A DNA stretch of 64,000 nt from Bacteroidaceae bacterium. Its GTDB lineage: Bacteria > Bacteroidota > Bacteroidia > Bacteroidales > Bacteroidaceae. The DNA is taken from NCBI GenBank assembly GCA_017464815.1, contig JAFTYI010000008.1:1-64000 (forward strand), given 5' to 3'. Positions 1 through 7,051 of this stretch are shown piece after piece; positions within the stretch are counted from its first letter, which is position 1, and each line of letters begins with the position of its first letter. Below the pieces are notes generated by a model, which was given only the letters and a program-made list of their open reading frames with translations, made no database searches and was not told where the DNA came from. The translations under genes were made by a program, and so were the position numbers.

Positions 1-150
1 AATATCCCAATCCTTTAGTGGAGTCCCTACGGCTTCAATCTTTCGTTTGATGCTTTGCTCTATGGGAGAAAGAATCACCCAGCTATCGGATGAAGAGAAG
101 TCGCAAATGGTATGCTGTTGCTGCACAAAAAGGCTCAAATTCGTAAATCC
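1..150 (-). pseudogene. Promoterless fragment of an Eco57I-type restriction-modification specificity domain (runs off left edge)
   Basis: On the minus strand one frame stays open from about position 171 to the window edge. It reads through LFVQQQHTI, SDSWVILSPIEQSIKRKIE and then VGTPLKDWDI. From memory this run is typical of the target-recognition region of Eco57I / type IIG methylase-endonucleases, just before the conserved GIKTG segment that would lie outside the window. An in-frame TAG stands at 172-174 and there is no ATG, so it cannot be expressed alone and starts in mid-domain. Its 5' end overlaps the 3' end of the recombinase gene. This is the form expected of a silent, exchangeable specificity cassette, but it could also be a plain truncated gene. 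The family call rests on recalled motif similarity. Confidence 0.6.
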
Positions 151-749
151 AATTTCTCTCTCTTGATAAATCTAGCCAATGTGTTACGATCTACCTTACA
201 GATTTTTGCTATTTCCCGTTTTGAAATTCCATTTTTTAATAATTCTACAATGAGAATTTGTTTGCCGTTCAGTTTGCATTTTTCTATATCGCTTATTCGT
301 CCTTTGGGACGACCAAGAATAATCCCTTCTGCTTTTTTGCGTGCTAAAGCTTCTTTGGTTCGTTGACTAATGAGGTTTCGTTCTATTTCGGCTGATAAGC
401 CAAAGGCAAAAGCTAACACTTTACTTTGTATATCTTCTCCTAGACGATAGTTGTCTTTTATTGTCCACACTTTGCATTCTTTCGACATACAAATATTTAA
501 TATCTCCATTATCATAAATAAGTTACGTCCCAATCTTGATAATTCCGCACAAATTATTAAATCATCTTTTTGTATTCGTTTTAATAATAATCCGAGTTGA
601 CGTTTATCATAGGATTTGGTCCCACTGATGGTTTCTTCTATCCAACCATCAATTTTTAAATTTTCCCTCTTACAGAAATTGTTAATCTCAAAACGTTGAT
701 TTTCAACTGTCTGTTTGTCACTACTGACTCTAATATATCCGTAAATCAT
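135..749 (-). CDS. Serine site-specific recombinase (Mpi/Hin-like DNA invertase)
   Basis: This 204-aa protein is a small serine recombinase. The resolvase N-terminal domain opens with GYIRVSSDKQ, where Ser9 is the likely nucleophile. SRLGRN near residue 90 is the conserved active-site loop, and AEIERNLISQRTKEALARKK is the family's E-helix. Residues 160-200 (KREIAKICKVDRNTLARFI) form the helix-turn-helix that reads the crossover site. Length and layout match invertases of the Hin/Gin type and the Bacteroides Mpi group. Its 3' end overlaps the specificity fragment at 1-150, so its likely job is inverting restriction-modification specificity cassettes to the left. No crossover site can be placed with the sequence available. 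The gene is AT-rich, like the next three genes. Confidence 0.85.
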   Translation of the reverse strand: MIYGYIRVSSDKQTVENQRFEINNFCKRENLKIDGWIEETISGTKSYDKRQLGLLLKRIQKDDLIICAELSRLGRNLFMIMEILNICMSKECKVWTIKDNYRLGEDIQSKVLAFAFGLSAEIERNLISQRTKEALARKKAEGIILGRPKGRISDIEKCKLNGKQILIVELLKNGISKREIAKICKVDRNTLARFIKREKLDLRI

Positions 750-791
750 AAAAAAGTTGTTTAATTTGAATGGAATATGATTGCTATTTAT

Positions 792-799
792 TAAATTTG
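792..799 (+). promoter_or_regulatory. Bacteroidota -7 element for the 39-aa ORF / tcmP / DUF5131 unit
   Basis: The sequence TAAATTTG fits TAnnTTTG and lies 15 bp before the ATG at 815. No TTG stands at the usual 19-21 bp spacing (the nearest ends at 768), so the -33 part is weak. Confidence 0.5.
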
Positions 800-814
800 T
801 GCAAATTTACAGTT

Positions 815-934
815 ATGTCACGACTAAGTAATCTATATAAAGCAATGGAAACATTGCGTAAAGAAGGACTTTCGTTAAGTGAAGATCTTGAAAAACAAGT
901 GAGGAATATGAAAATAGATAACTATGGGAAGTAA
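815..934 (+). CDS. Small 39-aa ORF leading the tcmP operon
   Basis: This frame encodes 39 residues beginning MSRLSNLYKAMETLRKEG and ending NMKIDNYGK. It starts just after a -7 promoter element and overlaps the start of tcmP by 11 bp, so it is probably translated and coupled. The peptide is charged and predicted to be largely helical, with no signal sequence or metal motif. I do not recognise it. It could be a real small partner of the TcmP/DUF5131 pair or only a leader peptide. A candidate upstream of the same gene pair in other genomes would settle this. Confidence 0.45.
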   Translation: MSRLSNLYKAMETLRKEGLSLSEDLEKQVRNMKIDNYGK

Positions 935-2033
935 AAATTTGCACGATAAGCCATTTGACGAAGGTACTCTAAAAAAGTTAGAGATATTCGAACTCTATAC
1001 CAAAGAATGGTTGCCTACATTTATTATGTCTAAAGTAGAGTGTATATGTATATTTGATTTTTTTGCAGGGACAGGATTTGATATGAATAATGTACCTGGA
1101 AGTCCGATTCGCATTCTAAGACAAATAAAAGGTCAGATTGGTAATGTATTTCAGAGAGGAACGAAGATTTATCTAATTTTCAATGAGTACGATAGAACTA
1201 AATGTAACCAGTTAAAGTTGGCCTGTGATAACTATATTAATGAGAATGTAGAACTCAAAAGAGCTAGAGATAATAAAATACTAAATTATAAAGTCTTTCA
1301 GGAAGATTTCAAAACATTGTTCCCTAAATGGATGAAATGCATTAACCAATTTCCTTCTTTAGTGTTTTTGGATCAGAATGGAGTTAAATTTACATCTGAC
1401 GAATATTTTATGCCTTTGGTCAACTCCCACAATACAGACTTCCTATATTTCATTTCATCATCTTATGTGAAGAGATTTGGGAAGACCGAAGAATTCGCAA
1501 AGGCAATCTCTTATGATTCTGAACGTGCAGAAAACGAACCAGCAACTTGGATTCATCGCAATATTTTAGAAGAATTGAGGAAACGCATACCACAAGGCTG
1601 TGATACTAAACTATACCCGTTCACGATAAAAAAGAATGCAAATGTCTATGGGATAGTTTTTGGGGCAAGCCATCCTCGCGCTGTTGATAAGTTTTTGGCT
1701 ACTGCCTGGAAAGAAAACAATATCAATGGAGAGGCTAATTTTGATATTGATGATGATTTGGGTAAAAAACAATTAGACTTGTTTGGTCTTCAGAAGCCTA
1801 CAAAAGTAGAGAGATTTAAACAGGATTTACGCGAAAAAATAATATCGAGAGTACTTGTTACCAATAAAGATGTATATGATTACACATTGGAACAAGGACA
1901 TATTCCATTACATGCCAAAGAAGAGGTTAAAAGGATGAAGAAAGAAGGATTGGTTGATTTCAATATATCTCCCATGATAAACTATGAACAAGTGTATAAA
2001 AAACAAAACATTATTTCATACATGATAAAATGA
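924..2033 (+). CDS. tcmP: Three-Cys-motif partner protein TcmP
   Basis: The 369-aa product matches the TcmP family, named for its constant pairing with three-cysteine (DUF5131/Gp37-Gp68) proteins. Residues 44-51 (FDFFAGTG) followed by PGSPIRIL resemble motif I of Rossmann-fold methyltransferases. VFLDQNGVKF near residue 148 resembles the central acidic motif. The C-terminal 90 residues, with helices around TNKDVYDYTLEQG and HAKEEVKRMKKEGLV, look like a winged-helix unit. The stop overlaps the next start as ATGA (2030-2033), a sign of translational coupling. No biochemical activity is established as far as I know. A nucleic-acid or nucleotide modification role, perhaps in defence, is inference from the fold hint, the partner and the neighbouring restriction-modification fragment. 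Confidence 0.85.
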   Translation: MGSKNLHDKPFDEGTLKKLEIFELYTKEWLPTFIMSKVECICIFDFFAGTGFDMNNVPGSPIRILRQIKGQIGNVFQRGTKIYLIFNEYDRTKCNQLKLACDNYINENVELKRARDNKILNYKVFQEDFKTLFPKWMKCINQFPSLVFLDQNGVKFTSDEYFMPLVNSHNTDFLYFISSSYVKRFGKTEEFAKAISYDSERAENEPATWIHRNILEELRKRIPQGCDTKLYPFTIKKNANVYGIVFGASHPRAVDKFLATAWKENNINGEANFDIDDDLGKKQLDLFGLQKPTKVERFKQDLREKIISRVLVTNKDVYDYTLEQGHIPLHAKEEVKRMKKEGLVDFNISPMINYEQVYKKQNIISYMIK

Positions 2034-2761
2034 AAACCACTAAAATAGAATGGACAGATAAAACTTGGAATCCCATAACCGGATGTACCAAGAAGTCGGC
2101 AGGATGTACTCATTGTTATGCAGAAGTAATGACGCGCCGCCTAAAGGCTATGCGTCTGGCTAAATATAAAAATGGATTTGAATTGACGTTGCATGAAGAT
2201 GAATTGGAACAACCTCTGAAATGGAGAGGTACACACAATATATTCGTATGCTCCATGAGTGATATTTTTCATGAAAGTGTTCCTTTTGAATTCATAAATA
2301 AAATAATAGAGGTAATCGGTAAAACTCCACAGCACCGTTATCAGATACTGACAAAACGTGCAGAACGTATGGCTGAATACTTTAAAAACAAACCAATACC
2401 AGCTAATGTCTGGTTGGGAGTAACGGTGGAATGTAGAGATACCAAGTATAGAATTGATTATCTGAGAGATTTGAAAGCCTCGGTGAAATTCCTCTCATGC
2501 GAACCTTTGTTAGAGGATTTGGAAGAGTTGAATTTACATAAAATTGATTGGGTAATTGTCGGAGGTGAAAGCGGACCCAAAGCGAGACCAATGAAAGAAG
2601 AGTGGGTGCTCAACATAAAAGAGCAAGTTGAAAAACAAGATGCTGCATTCTTTTTCAAACAATGGGGAACGTGGGGCAGTGATGGAGTGAAAAGGAATAA
2701 ATGCAAGAATGGCAAATTATTGAATGGGAGGATTATTCAGGAAATGCCAGTTGCAAAATAA
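2030..2761 (+). CDS. DUF5131 (phage Gp37/Gp68-like) three-cysteine protein
   Basis: This 243-aa protein opens with IEWTDKTWNPITGC and carries Cys19, Cys26 and Cys29 (C-x6-C-x2-C). The family has been likened to radical-SAM enzymes because this cluster resembles a 4Fe-4S ligand set. FVCSMSDIFHE, WLGVTVE, FLSCEPLL and VIVGGESGPKARPM are further conserved blocks. The last fits a TIM-barrel loop next to a bound cofactor. FFFKQWGTWG near the C-terminus is also typical. It is coupled to tcmP by a 4-bp overlap, so the two products probably act together. Substrate and reaction are unknown. Genes of this pair occur in phages and genomic islands, in line with the AT-rich context here. Confidence 0.88.
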   Translation: MKTTKIEWTDKTWNPITGCTKKSAGCTHCYAEVMTRRLKAMRLAKYKNGFELTLHEDELEQPLKWRGTHNIFVCSMSDIFHESVPFEFINKIIEVIGKTPQHRYQILTKRAERMAEYFKNKPIPANVWLGVTVECRDTKYRIDYLRDLKASVKFLSCEPLLEDLEELNLHKIDWVIVGGESGPKARPMKEEWVLNIKEQVEKQDAAFFFKQWGTWGSDGVKRNKCKNGKLLNGRIIQEMPVAK

Positions 2762-2812
2762 TTTAATAATACGTTATCGATGAATAATATCATTTGATAA
2801 AGGACTCGTAAT

Positions 2813-2856
2813 TCTCATTTCCAAAAACAGAAATAGAAACCGAGTTGGAAATGAGA
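2813..2856. repeat. 12-bp perfect inverted repeat downstream of DUF5131
   Basis: TCTCATTTCCAA (2813-2824) pairs with TTGGAAATGAGA (2845-2856) around a 20-nt loop. There is no T-run, so it is a hairpin of unknown role, possibly transcript protection after the tcmP unit. Confidence 0.6.
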
Positions 2857-2875
2857 CATTCACTGATTATAAATC

Positions 2876-2935
2876 GCTCGCCAATGGCGAGCAAAAAGTC
2901 AAATTAGAAATTCGGTCGCCATGGCGAACGAATTT
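2876..2935. repeat. Two GC-centred palindromes upstream of the fic gene
   Basis: GCTCGCC-AAT-GGCGAGC lies at 2876-2892. A 28-bp near-palindrome centred on TCGCCATGGCGA lies at 2908-2935. They are rare GC-rich spots in an AT-rich gap. Both carry a CGCC/GGCG core, so they may be paired protein-binding sites or hairpins. No known regulator motif is recognised. Confidence 0.5.
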
Positions 2936-2964
2936 TCAATGAACCTTAGAAAAAAAGAAAACAG

Positions 2965-3054
2965 ATGATGGCCCAAGACGAAATACACAAACTGCTCCAC
3001 AGTACGGAAACGTCAAGAATTGAACGTACCGTAAGTACGAGGGATATGGATTAA
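2965..3054 (+). pseudogene. N-terminal stub of an AlbA_2-type DNA-binding protein
   Basis: A 29-codon frame reads MMAQDEIHKLLHSTETS then RIERTVSTRDMD and stops. The RIERT-STxxMD pattern is, from memory, the opening of larger Bacteroidota proteins with an AlbA_2 / putative DNA-binding domain, which normally continue with a KFxxAICAFAND-like segment. That continuation is absent. The following bases instead form the promoter of fic. I read it as the remaining stub of a truncated gene. It could also be a short functional leader. Confidence 0.4.
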
Positions 3055-3068
3055 TAGTTGTATCTTTG
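3025..3068 (+). promoter_or_regulatory. Promoter and operator-like repeat of the fic gene
   Basis: TATCTTTG at 3061-3068 is a consensus -7 element, which puts the transcription start near 3075 and decides the start codon at 3087. CGTAC-CGTAA-GTACG at 3025-3039 is a short inverted repeat sitting where a repressor could block the promoter. No TTG is found at the -33 position. Confidence 0.55.
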
Positions 3069-3086
3069 CAAAAAATAATCAGATAT

Positions 3087-3962
3087 ATGTCAAAAGTATC
3101 CATTAGATTTTATAAAGACCATAAGGTGAGAGCGCTATGGGACGAGGAGAAATCCAAATGGTGGTTCTCGGCGATTGATATCATTCGGGCAATCAATGAT
3201 GAGTCGGATTATGTCAAGGCGGGTAACTACTGGCGTTGGCTAAAAAAGAAACTGACAGCCGATGGAGTTCAACTCGTGAGCGTCACTCACGAGTTCAAAT
3301 TTGAGGCTCCTGATGGCAAGAAACGTGCAGCTGACGCTCTCGACAATGAGTGTGTACAAACATTAGCCAAACACTATCCCAACAATAGGGCTAATGCTTT
3401 TCTCGATTGGTTCACCTATAGCGACAACACCATAGATGGCCAAAGCCGAAAGAAGGCATATACCCTGTGGGAAAGCGACCTTGTGGCAGATAAAGATGTG
3501 GGTAAGATGAAGTCGCTACAACAAATTCATGCTTATCTTTTCGGTGGCCTTTATGACTTTGCAGGCAAAATACGTACAAAGACGATAGCCAAGGGTAATA
3601 CGCTGTTTTGTCTGGCAGAGCATCTGCATAACTACCTGAAGATTGTAGAAGCAATGCCGGAAACGACTTTTGACGAAATTGTCGATAAGTATGTGGAGAT
3701 GAATGCTGCCCACCCGTTTATGGAGGGTAACGGGCGCAGTACCCGCATTTGGCTTGATATGATTTTCAAGAAGCGTATGATGGTGTGTGTGGATTGGAGC
3801 AGGATAAACAAGAAAGAATACCTTGATGCCATGATTGAAAGCCATACAGATAGTAGTCGCATCCGCGCACTTCTGAAAGAGGCATTGACCGATAAAATCA
3901 ACGACCGCGAAACCTTTATGAAGGGTATTGACTATTCCTATTATTACGAACAGGAGGAGTAA
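3087..3962 (+). CDS. BRO-N domain fused to Fic adenylyltransferase (class III layout)
   Basis: This 291-aa protein joins a BRO-N-like N-terminus (residues about 3-115, with ALWDEEKSKWWFSAIDII) to a Fic domain. The Fic catalytic loop is HPFMEGNGRSTRIW, with the catalytic His and the phosphate-binding GNGR intact, so AMP transfer to a protein target is expected. The C-terminal IDYSYYYEQEE contains S-x3-E, the self-inhibition motif known from class III Fic proteins. Gln replaces the usual Gly/Asn after the Glu. An upstream TTG at 3066 lies inside the -7 element and cannot be the start, so ATG 3087 is chosen. BRO-N domains occur in phage anti-repressors, and this fusion could be a stand-alone toxin that senses DNA or a repressor. 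It sits between two decayed stubs. Confidence 0.8.
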   Translation: MSKVSIRFYKDHKVRALWDEEKSKWWFSAIDIIRAINDESDYVKAGNYWRWLKKKLTADGVQLVSVTHEFKFEAPDGKKRAADALDNECVQTLAKHYPNNRANAFLDWFTYSDNTIDGQSRKKAYTLWESDLVADKDVGKMKSLQQIHAYLFGGLYDFAGKIRTKTIAKGNTLFCLAEHLHNYLKIVEAMPETTFDEIVDKYVEMNAAHPFMEGNGRSTRIWLDMIFKKRMMVCVDWSRINKKEYLDAMIESHTDSSRIRALLKEALTDKINDRETFMKGIDYSYYYEQEE

Positions 3963-3984
3963 TGATTACATAAACAGGCGAACT

Positions 3985-4217
3985 ATGACCAAAGAATCTC
4001 AAAACATAGATTCAAAGAAAGTTGGCGTGATGAATATCTGAAGATGACCGTGATACTCGAAAATGACGGTAATTTTGGCGGTAGTGTCACCAGTTTGTCA
4101 CCAGTTTATCTCCGATTTAGCACACTGACAGACAATAGGGAATCTGTTATCAGCCAAGCAGGTGTAGATAAAAAAAACTATCAGCTGACGGAAGCATTTC
4201 CATCAGCTGACAGATGA
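3985..4217 (+). pseudogene. Frameshifted remnant of an AlbA_2 / RecG-like ATP-binding protein
   Basis: From ATG 3985 the frame reads MTKESQNID and then fails. One base away (from 4011) it continues as FKESWRDEYLK and stays open to 4217. Joined, ESQNIxFKxSWRDEYLK is, from memory, the highly conserved start of AlbA_2-domain ATP-binding (RecG-like) proteins. The rest does not match the family, so this is a frameshifted N-terminal stub with unrelated sequence behind it. Together with 2965-3054 it brackets fic between two dead gene starts. Confidence 0.5.
4168..4210 (-). terminator. Rho-independent terminator of the MFS gene
   Basis: On the minus strand, arms TCAGCTGATGGAA and TTCCGTCAGCTGA form an imperfect stem with a short loop. 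A run of eight T follows directly after ATAG. It lies 41 nt past the MFS stop codon. Confidence 0.8.
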
Positions 4218-4251
4218 GACTTGGCTACTTCCCAAAGCGGGAGGAGTCTCT

Positions 4252-5604
4252 TTACTTCTTCTCCTTGATGATGAACACACTGGCGGCTCCGGCAAAGAGG
4301 AGGAGGCCGGCCAGAATGAGCATGTAGGACTCGGGAGCGGCTTCACCTGCGGTGGTGGGGAAAAGGCCGAGGATGAGACCTCCGAGCGAAGCGGCAACGA
4401 TTTGCGGCAGACAGATGGTGCCGTTGAAAAGGCCGAGATAGGTGCCCATGTGTCCGCCCGTCAGTGCATTAGTGAGGATGGTGAAGGGCAATGCCAACAT
4501 GGCTGCCCATGCGCAACCGATAAGCAGGAAGGAGACGAAGATGAGATAGGGGTCGTGGATGAAGTGGGTACTGATGAATCCCACGCCACCTAAGACGAGG
4601 CTGAGGGCATAGATGACCTTCAGATTGCGGAAGCGGGGTATCACCACGGCCCACAAAACGGAACCGATGGCTTGCACGGCAAAGAGTACGCCCACCCAGT
4701 TGGCTCCCTCCTGATATTGGGTGGAGGTGGTGTCGAGCAGCCACTTGCCGGCACGTTCTACTACGGGGGCATCGAAGACGTTGGCAGCTACGGTGCCGTT
4801 GGTGTAGGTCCACATGAACATGAAGGCTGCCCAGCAGAAGAACTGCACAAGGCCCACCGTCCAGAAGGCCGTGGGCGCCTTGATGAGGAGCTTCAGCATA
4901 TTGGTCTTCTCCCCCTTTTCCTCCGCTTGGCTGATGCCGTGATACTCGGCGTATTCCTTCGGTGGCATTTCCTTCACCTTCACGGTGGTGTAGATGACGC
5001 AAAGGATGAGGATGGCGGCTCCGATGTAGAAGGAGTAGATGACCGAGTCGGGGATGACTCCCTCGGGTGCGACGTTGCTGATGCCGATGAGGGCAAAGAT
5101 GAAGGGGAAGAGATAACCGGCCAATGAACCGGCGTTGCAGAGGAAGCTCTGGATGGAGTAGGCAAGCCCCTTTTGCCGCTCGTTCACCATGTCGCCCACC
5201 AACATTTTGAAGGGTTGCATGGCCATGTTAATGCTGGTGTCGAGGAACATCAGGGCTATGAGGCCGAAGATCATGGCTGTGCTCACCGTCATACCGAAGC
5301 TGCCGGCGTTGGGGAGCAGACACATGACCAAGACGGACATGGCGGCTCCGACGAACAGATAGGGAATGCGGCGTCCGAAGCGGCACCACGTCTTGTCACT
5401 GGCGGCACCGATGATGGGTTGCACAAGGATGCCCATCAACGGAGGCAGAATCCAGAAGTAGCTGAGATTGTGGGGGTCGGCACCAAGGGTGGCGAAGATG
5501 CGACTGATGTTGGCACTCTGCAGGGCATAAGCTATCTGCACGCCGAAGAACCCGAAACTCAGGTTCCATAGTTTCCAAAAACTTAGGTCAGGCTTTGTTT
5601 TCAT
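4252..5604 (-). CDS. MFS sugar transporter (sucrose/maltose-carrier-like)
   Basis: A 450-aa inner-membrane protein with about 12 hydrophobic helices. The N-terminus (SFWKLWNLSFGFFGVQIAYALQ) and the loop GAASDKTWCRFGRRIPY match the SLC45 / glycoside-pentoside-hexuronide type of MFS carrier used for di- and oligosaccharides. The RFGRR element is the A-like motif between helices 2 and 3. It ends with the positively charged tail IIKEKK. It lies downstream of the lacI-type gene on the same strand, with a 181-nt gap holding a 22-bp repeat array. Co-regulation with lacI and the divergent GH53 gene is inferred, with galacto-oligosaccharide as possible cargo. The substrate cannot be fixed from sequence. 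Confidence 0.85.
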   Translation of the reverse strand: MKTKPDLSFWKLWNLSFGFFGVQIAYALQSANISRIFATLGADPHNLSYFWILPPLMGILVQPIIGAASDKTWCRFGRRIPYLFVGAAMSVLVMCLLPNAGSFGMTVSTAMIFGLIALMFLDTSINMAMQPFKMLVGDMVNERQKGLAYSIQSFLCNAGSLAGYLFPFIFALIGISNVAPEGVIPDSVIYSFYIGAAILILCVIYTTVKVKEMPPKEYAEYHGISQAEEKGEKTNMLKLLIKAPTAFWTVGLVQFFCWAAFMFMWTYTNGTVAANVFDAPVVERAGKWLLDTTSTQYQEGANWVGVLFAVQAIGSVLWAVVIPRFRNLKVIYALSLVLGGVGFISTHFIHDPYLIFVSFLLIGCAWAAMLALPFTILTNALTGGHMGTYLGLFNGTICLPQIVAASLGGLILGLFPTTAGEAAPESYMLILAGLLLFAGAASVFIIKEKK

Positions 5605-5670
5605 GATTATGAGTTATGTTCTTTTATTGTTAATGTTCTTAATTCATGCCTTTTCTTCCGTCGGCCAGTA

Positions 5671-5771
5671 GTTAACAAACCTTAGCCTTGGGTAAGGCAA
5701 CCTCAGCCTTGGGATGGTCCTACCTTAGCCTTGGGATAAGGTGGGCTTACCTGTGGGGCGGTGTGTCGGGA
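5671..5771. repeat. 22-bp degenerate repeat array upstream of the MFS gene
   Basis: AGCCTTGGG cores start at 5684, 5705 and 5727, with a diverged copy (ACCTGTGGG) at 5749. The spacings are 21, 22 and 22 bp. The first 22 bases (5671-5692) recur exactly, inverted, at 43428-43449 in another array. Confidence 0.8.
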
Positions 5772-5785
5772 AGAGGGGGGAGGTC

Positions 5786-6823
5786 TTACTCCTTCAGCTC
5801 TTTGGTTGTGCCTCGCACTATCAGTTTGGTCTTGATGATGCGGTTGCGGAACTTGGGTTTCTCCTCTCCCTCGGCCTCATACTCCTCGATGAGCGAGGTG
5901 GCGGCGGCCACACCCACGTCGTACCCCCTCTGCTCGACGGTGGTCAGCTGAGGGTCGCAGCTCTTGGCACGTATGCCGTCGGTGAAGCCACAGATGCTGA
6001 CATCTTCGGGGATGCGGAAGCCCAGTCGCTTGCAGGTGTAGAGCACGCCTAAGGCTGTGTCGTCGTTGATGGTGAAGAATCCGTCAGGACGGTCGGCCAT
6101 CGCCATCAGCTCGGGCGTCAGCCGCTCGGCCTCATCGCGATTGTCGCAGATGCGGAACAGCTCCTTGTCCACCGGCAACTTATGCTTCAGCAGGGCGTCG
6201 CGATAGCCATTGTAGCGGTTCTTTGAGATTTCCAGATTCATGGTGGCACCGAAGAAACAGATGCGACGGCAACCGGTCTTTATCAGATACTCGGTGGCGG
6301 CGTAGGCGCCGGCATAGTCGTCCACTACGACGCGGCTGGTGATGATGTCCGTGCAGATGCGGTCGAAGAAGACAATGGGCGTCCCATCCTTCACCACTTC
6401 GTGGAAATGCTCGTAACGGGTAGTGTCCTTGGCTTGCGACACGATGAAGCCACACACCCTCGTCTGGCGCAACGACTCGATAATCTCCTTCTCGCGCTCG
6501 TAGCTGTCGCCCGTCTGAGCCACCACGATGTGGTAACCATGCTTGCTGCATGTCTCCTCGATACCCGTCAGGATGCAGGAGAAGTAGTAGTGGGTAAACT
6601 GCGGCAGCACCACTCCGATGAGCTTCGAGCGGGCACCTCGCGTCGACCTCAGCGTGGTGGCCAAGGTGTTTGGCTGATAGCGGTTGGCGCGGGCATACTC
6701 CTGAATGGCCTTCCGACGGGTTTCACTGATGTCGGGACTATCCTTCAAGGCACGCGACACGGTGGAGACCGAGACTCCCAATGCCTTGGCTATATCCTTG
6801 ATGGTGATTGGCTCCTTGCCCAT
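5786..6823 (-). CDS. LacI-family transcriptional regulator
   Basis: The 345-aa protein has the LacI helix-turn-helix at residues 7-27 (TIKDIAKALGVSVSTVSRAL) followed by the hinge region. A periplasmic-binding-like sensor domain runs from SKLIGVVLPQ to the end. Blocks such as PIVFFDR, DGFFTINDDTALG and VSICGFTDG are typical effector-domain elements, so it probably binds a sugar. It is divergent from the GH53 gene and upstream of the MFS gene on its own strand. A CG-centred 14-bp palindrome lies between lacI and GH53. The simplest reading is a local repressor of galactan or galactoside use. Effector and mode are not visible. Confidence 0.92.
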   Translation of the reverse strand: MGKEPITIKDIAKALGVSVSTVSRALKDSPDISETRRKAIQEYARANRYQPNTLATTLRSTRGARSKLIGVVLPQFTHYYFSCILTGIEETCSKHGYHIVVAQTGDSYEREKEIIESLRQTRVCGFIVSQAKDTTRYEHFHEVVKDGTPIVFFDRICTDIITSRVVVDDYAGAYAATEYLIKTGCRRICFFGATMNLEISKNRYNGYRDALLKHKLPVDKELFRICDNRDEAERLTPELMAMADRPDGFFTINDDTALGVLYTCKRLGFRIPEDVSICGFTDGIRAKSCDPQLTTVEQRGYDVGVAAATSLIEEYEAEGEEKPKFRNRIIKTKLIVRGTTKELKE

Positions 6824-6875
6824 AGTCGTTATAGAAAAAGATTAATATTGGTGAAGCGGCTATAAAAAGCGAAAG

Positions 6876-6883
6876 CAAAGTTA
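6876..6883 (-). promoter_or_regulatory. -7 element of the lacI-type gene
   Basis: TAACTTTG on the minus strand fits TAnnTTTG and lies 53 nt before the ATG at 6823. Confidence 0.6.
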
Positions 6884-6938
6884 ATCTTCTCCGACTGATA
6901 AGGTTAACGCACGCGAACATAAACTGGAATAAAAAGAA

Positions 6939-6952
6939 TGCAAACGTTTGCA
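6939..6952. promoter_or_regulatory. LacI-type operator palindrome
   Basis: TGCAAACGTTTGCA is a perfect 14-bp palindrome with the central CG usual for LacI-family operators. It lies between the divergent lacI and GH53 promoters, 59 bp upstream of the GH53 -7 box and 56 bp upstream of the lacI one, so one site could control both. Confidence 0.7.
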
Positions 6953-7010
6953 AAAACATCCGTCTGAGGAAAAAAGGGAGGGAGGATGCGTAAAGTTCAA
7001 TGTTTATTGT

Positions 7011-7018
7011 TATTTTTG
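7011..7018 (+). promoter_or_regulatory. -7 element of the GH53 gene
   Basis: TATTTTTG fits TAnnTTTG. It puts the transcript start near 7025 and excludes the upstream ATG at 6986, so translation starts at 7052. Confidence 0.65.
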
Positions 7019-7051
7019 CGGCTGAATAACCCTATAAGAGATAAAACAGTT

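Noticed and set aside
4402..5571. Several open frames opposite the MFS gene
   Set aside because: They are antisense shadows of a clear transporter gene, with His/Gly-rich translations and no family pattern.
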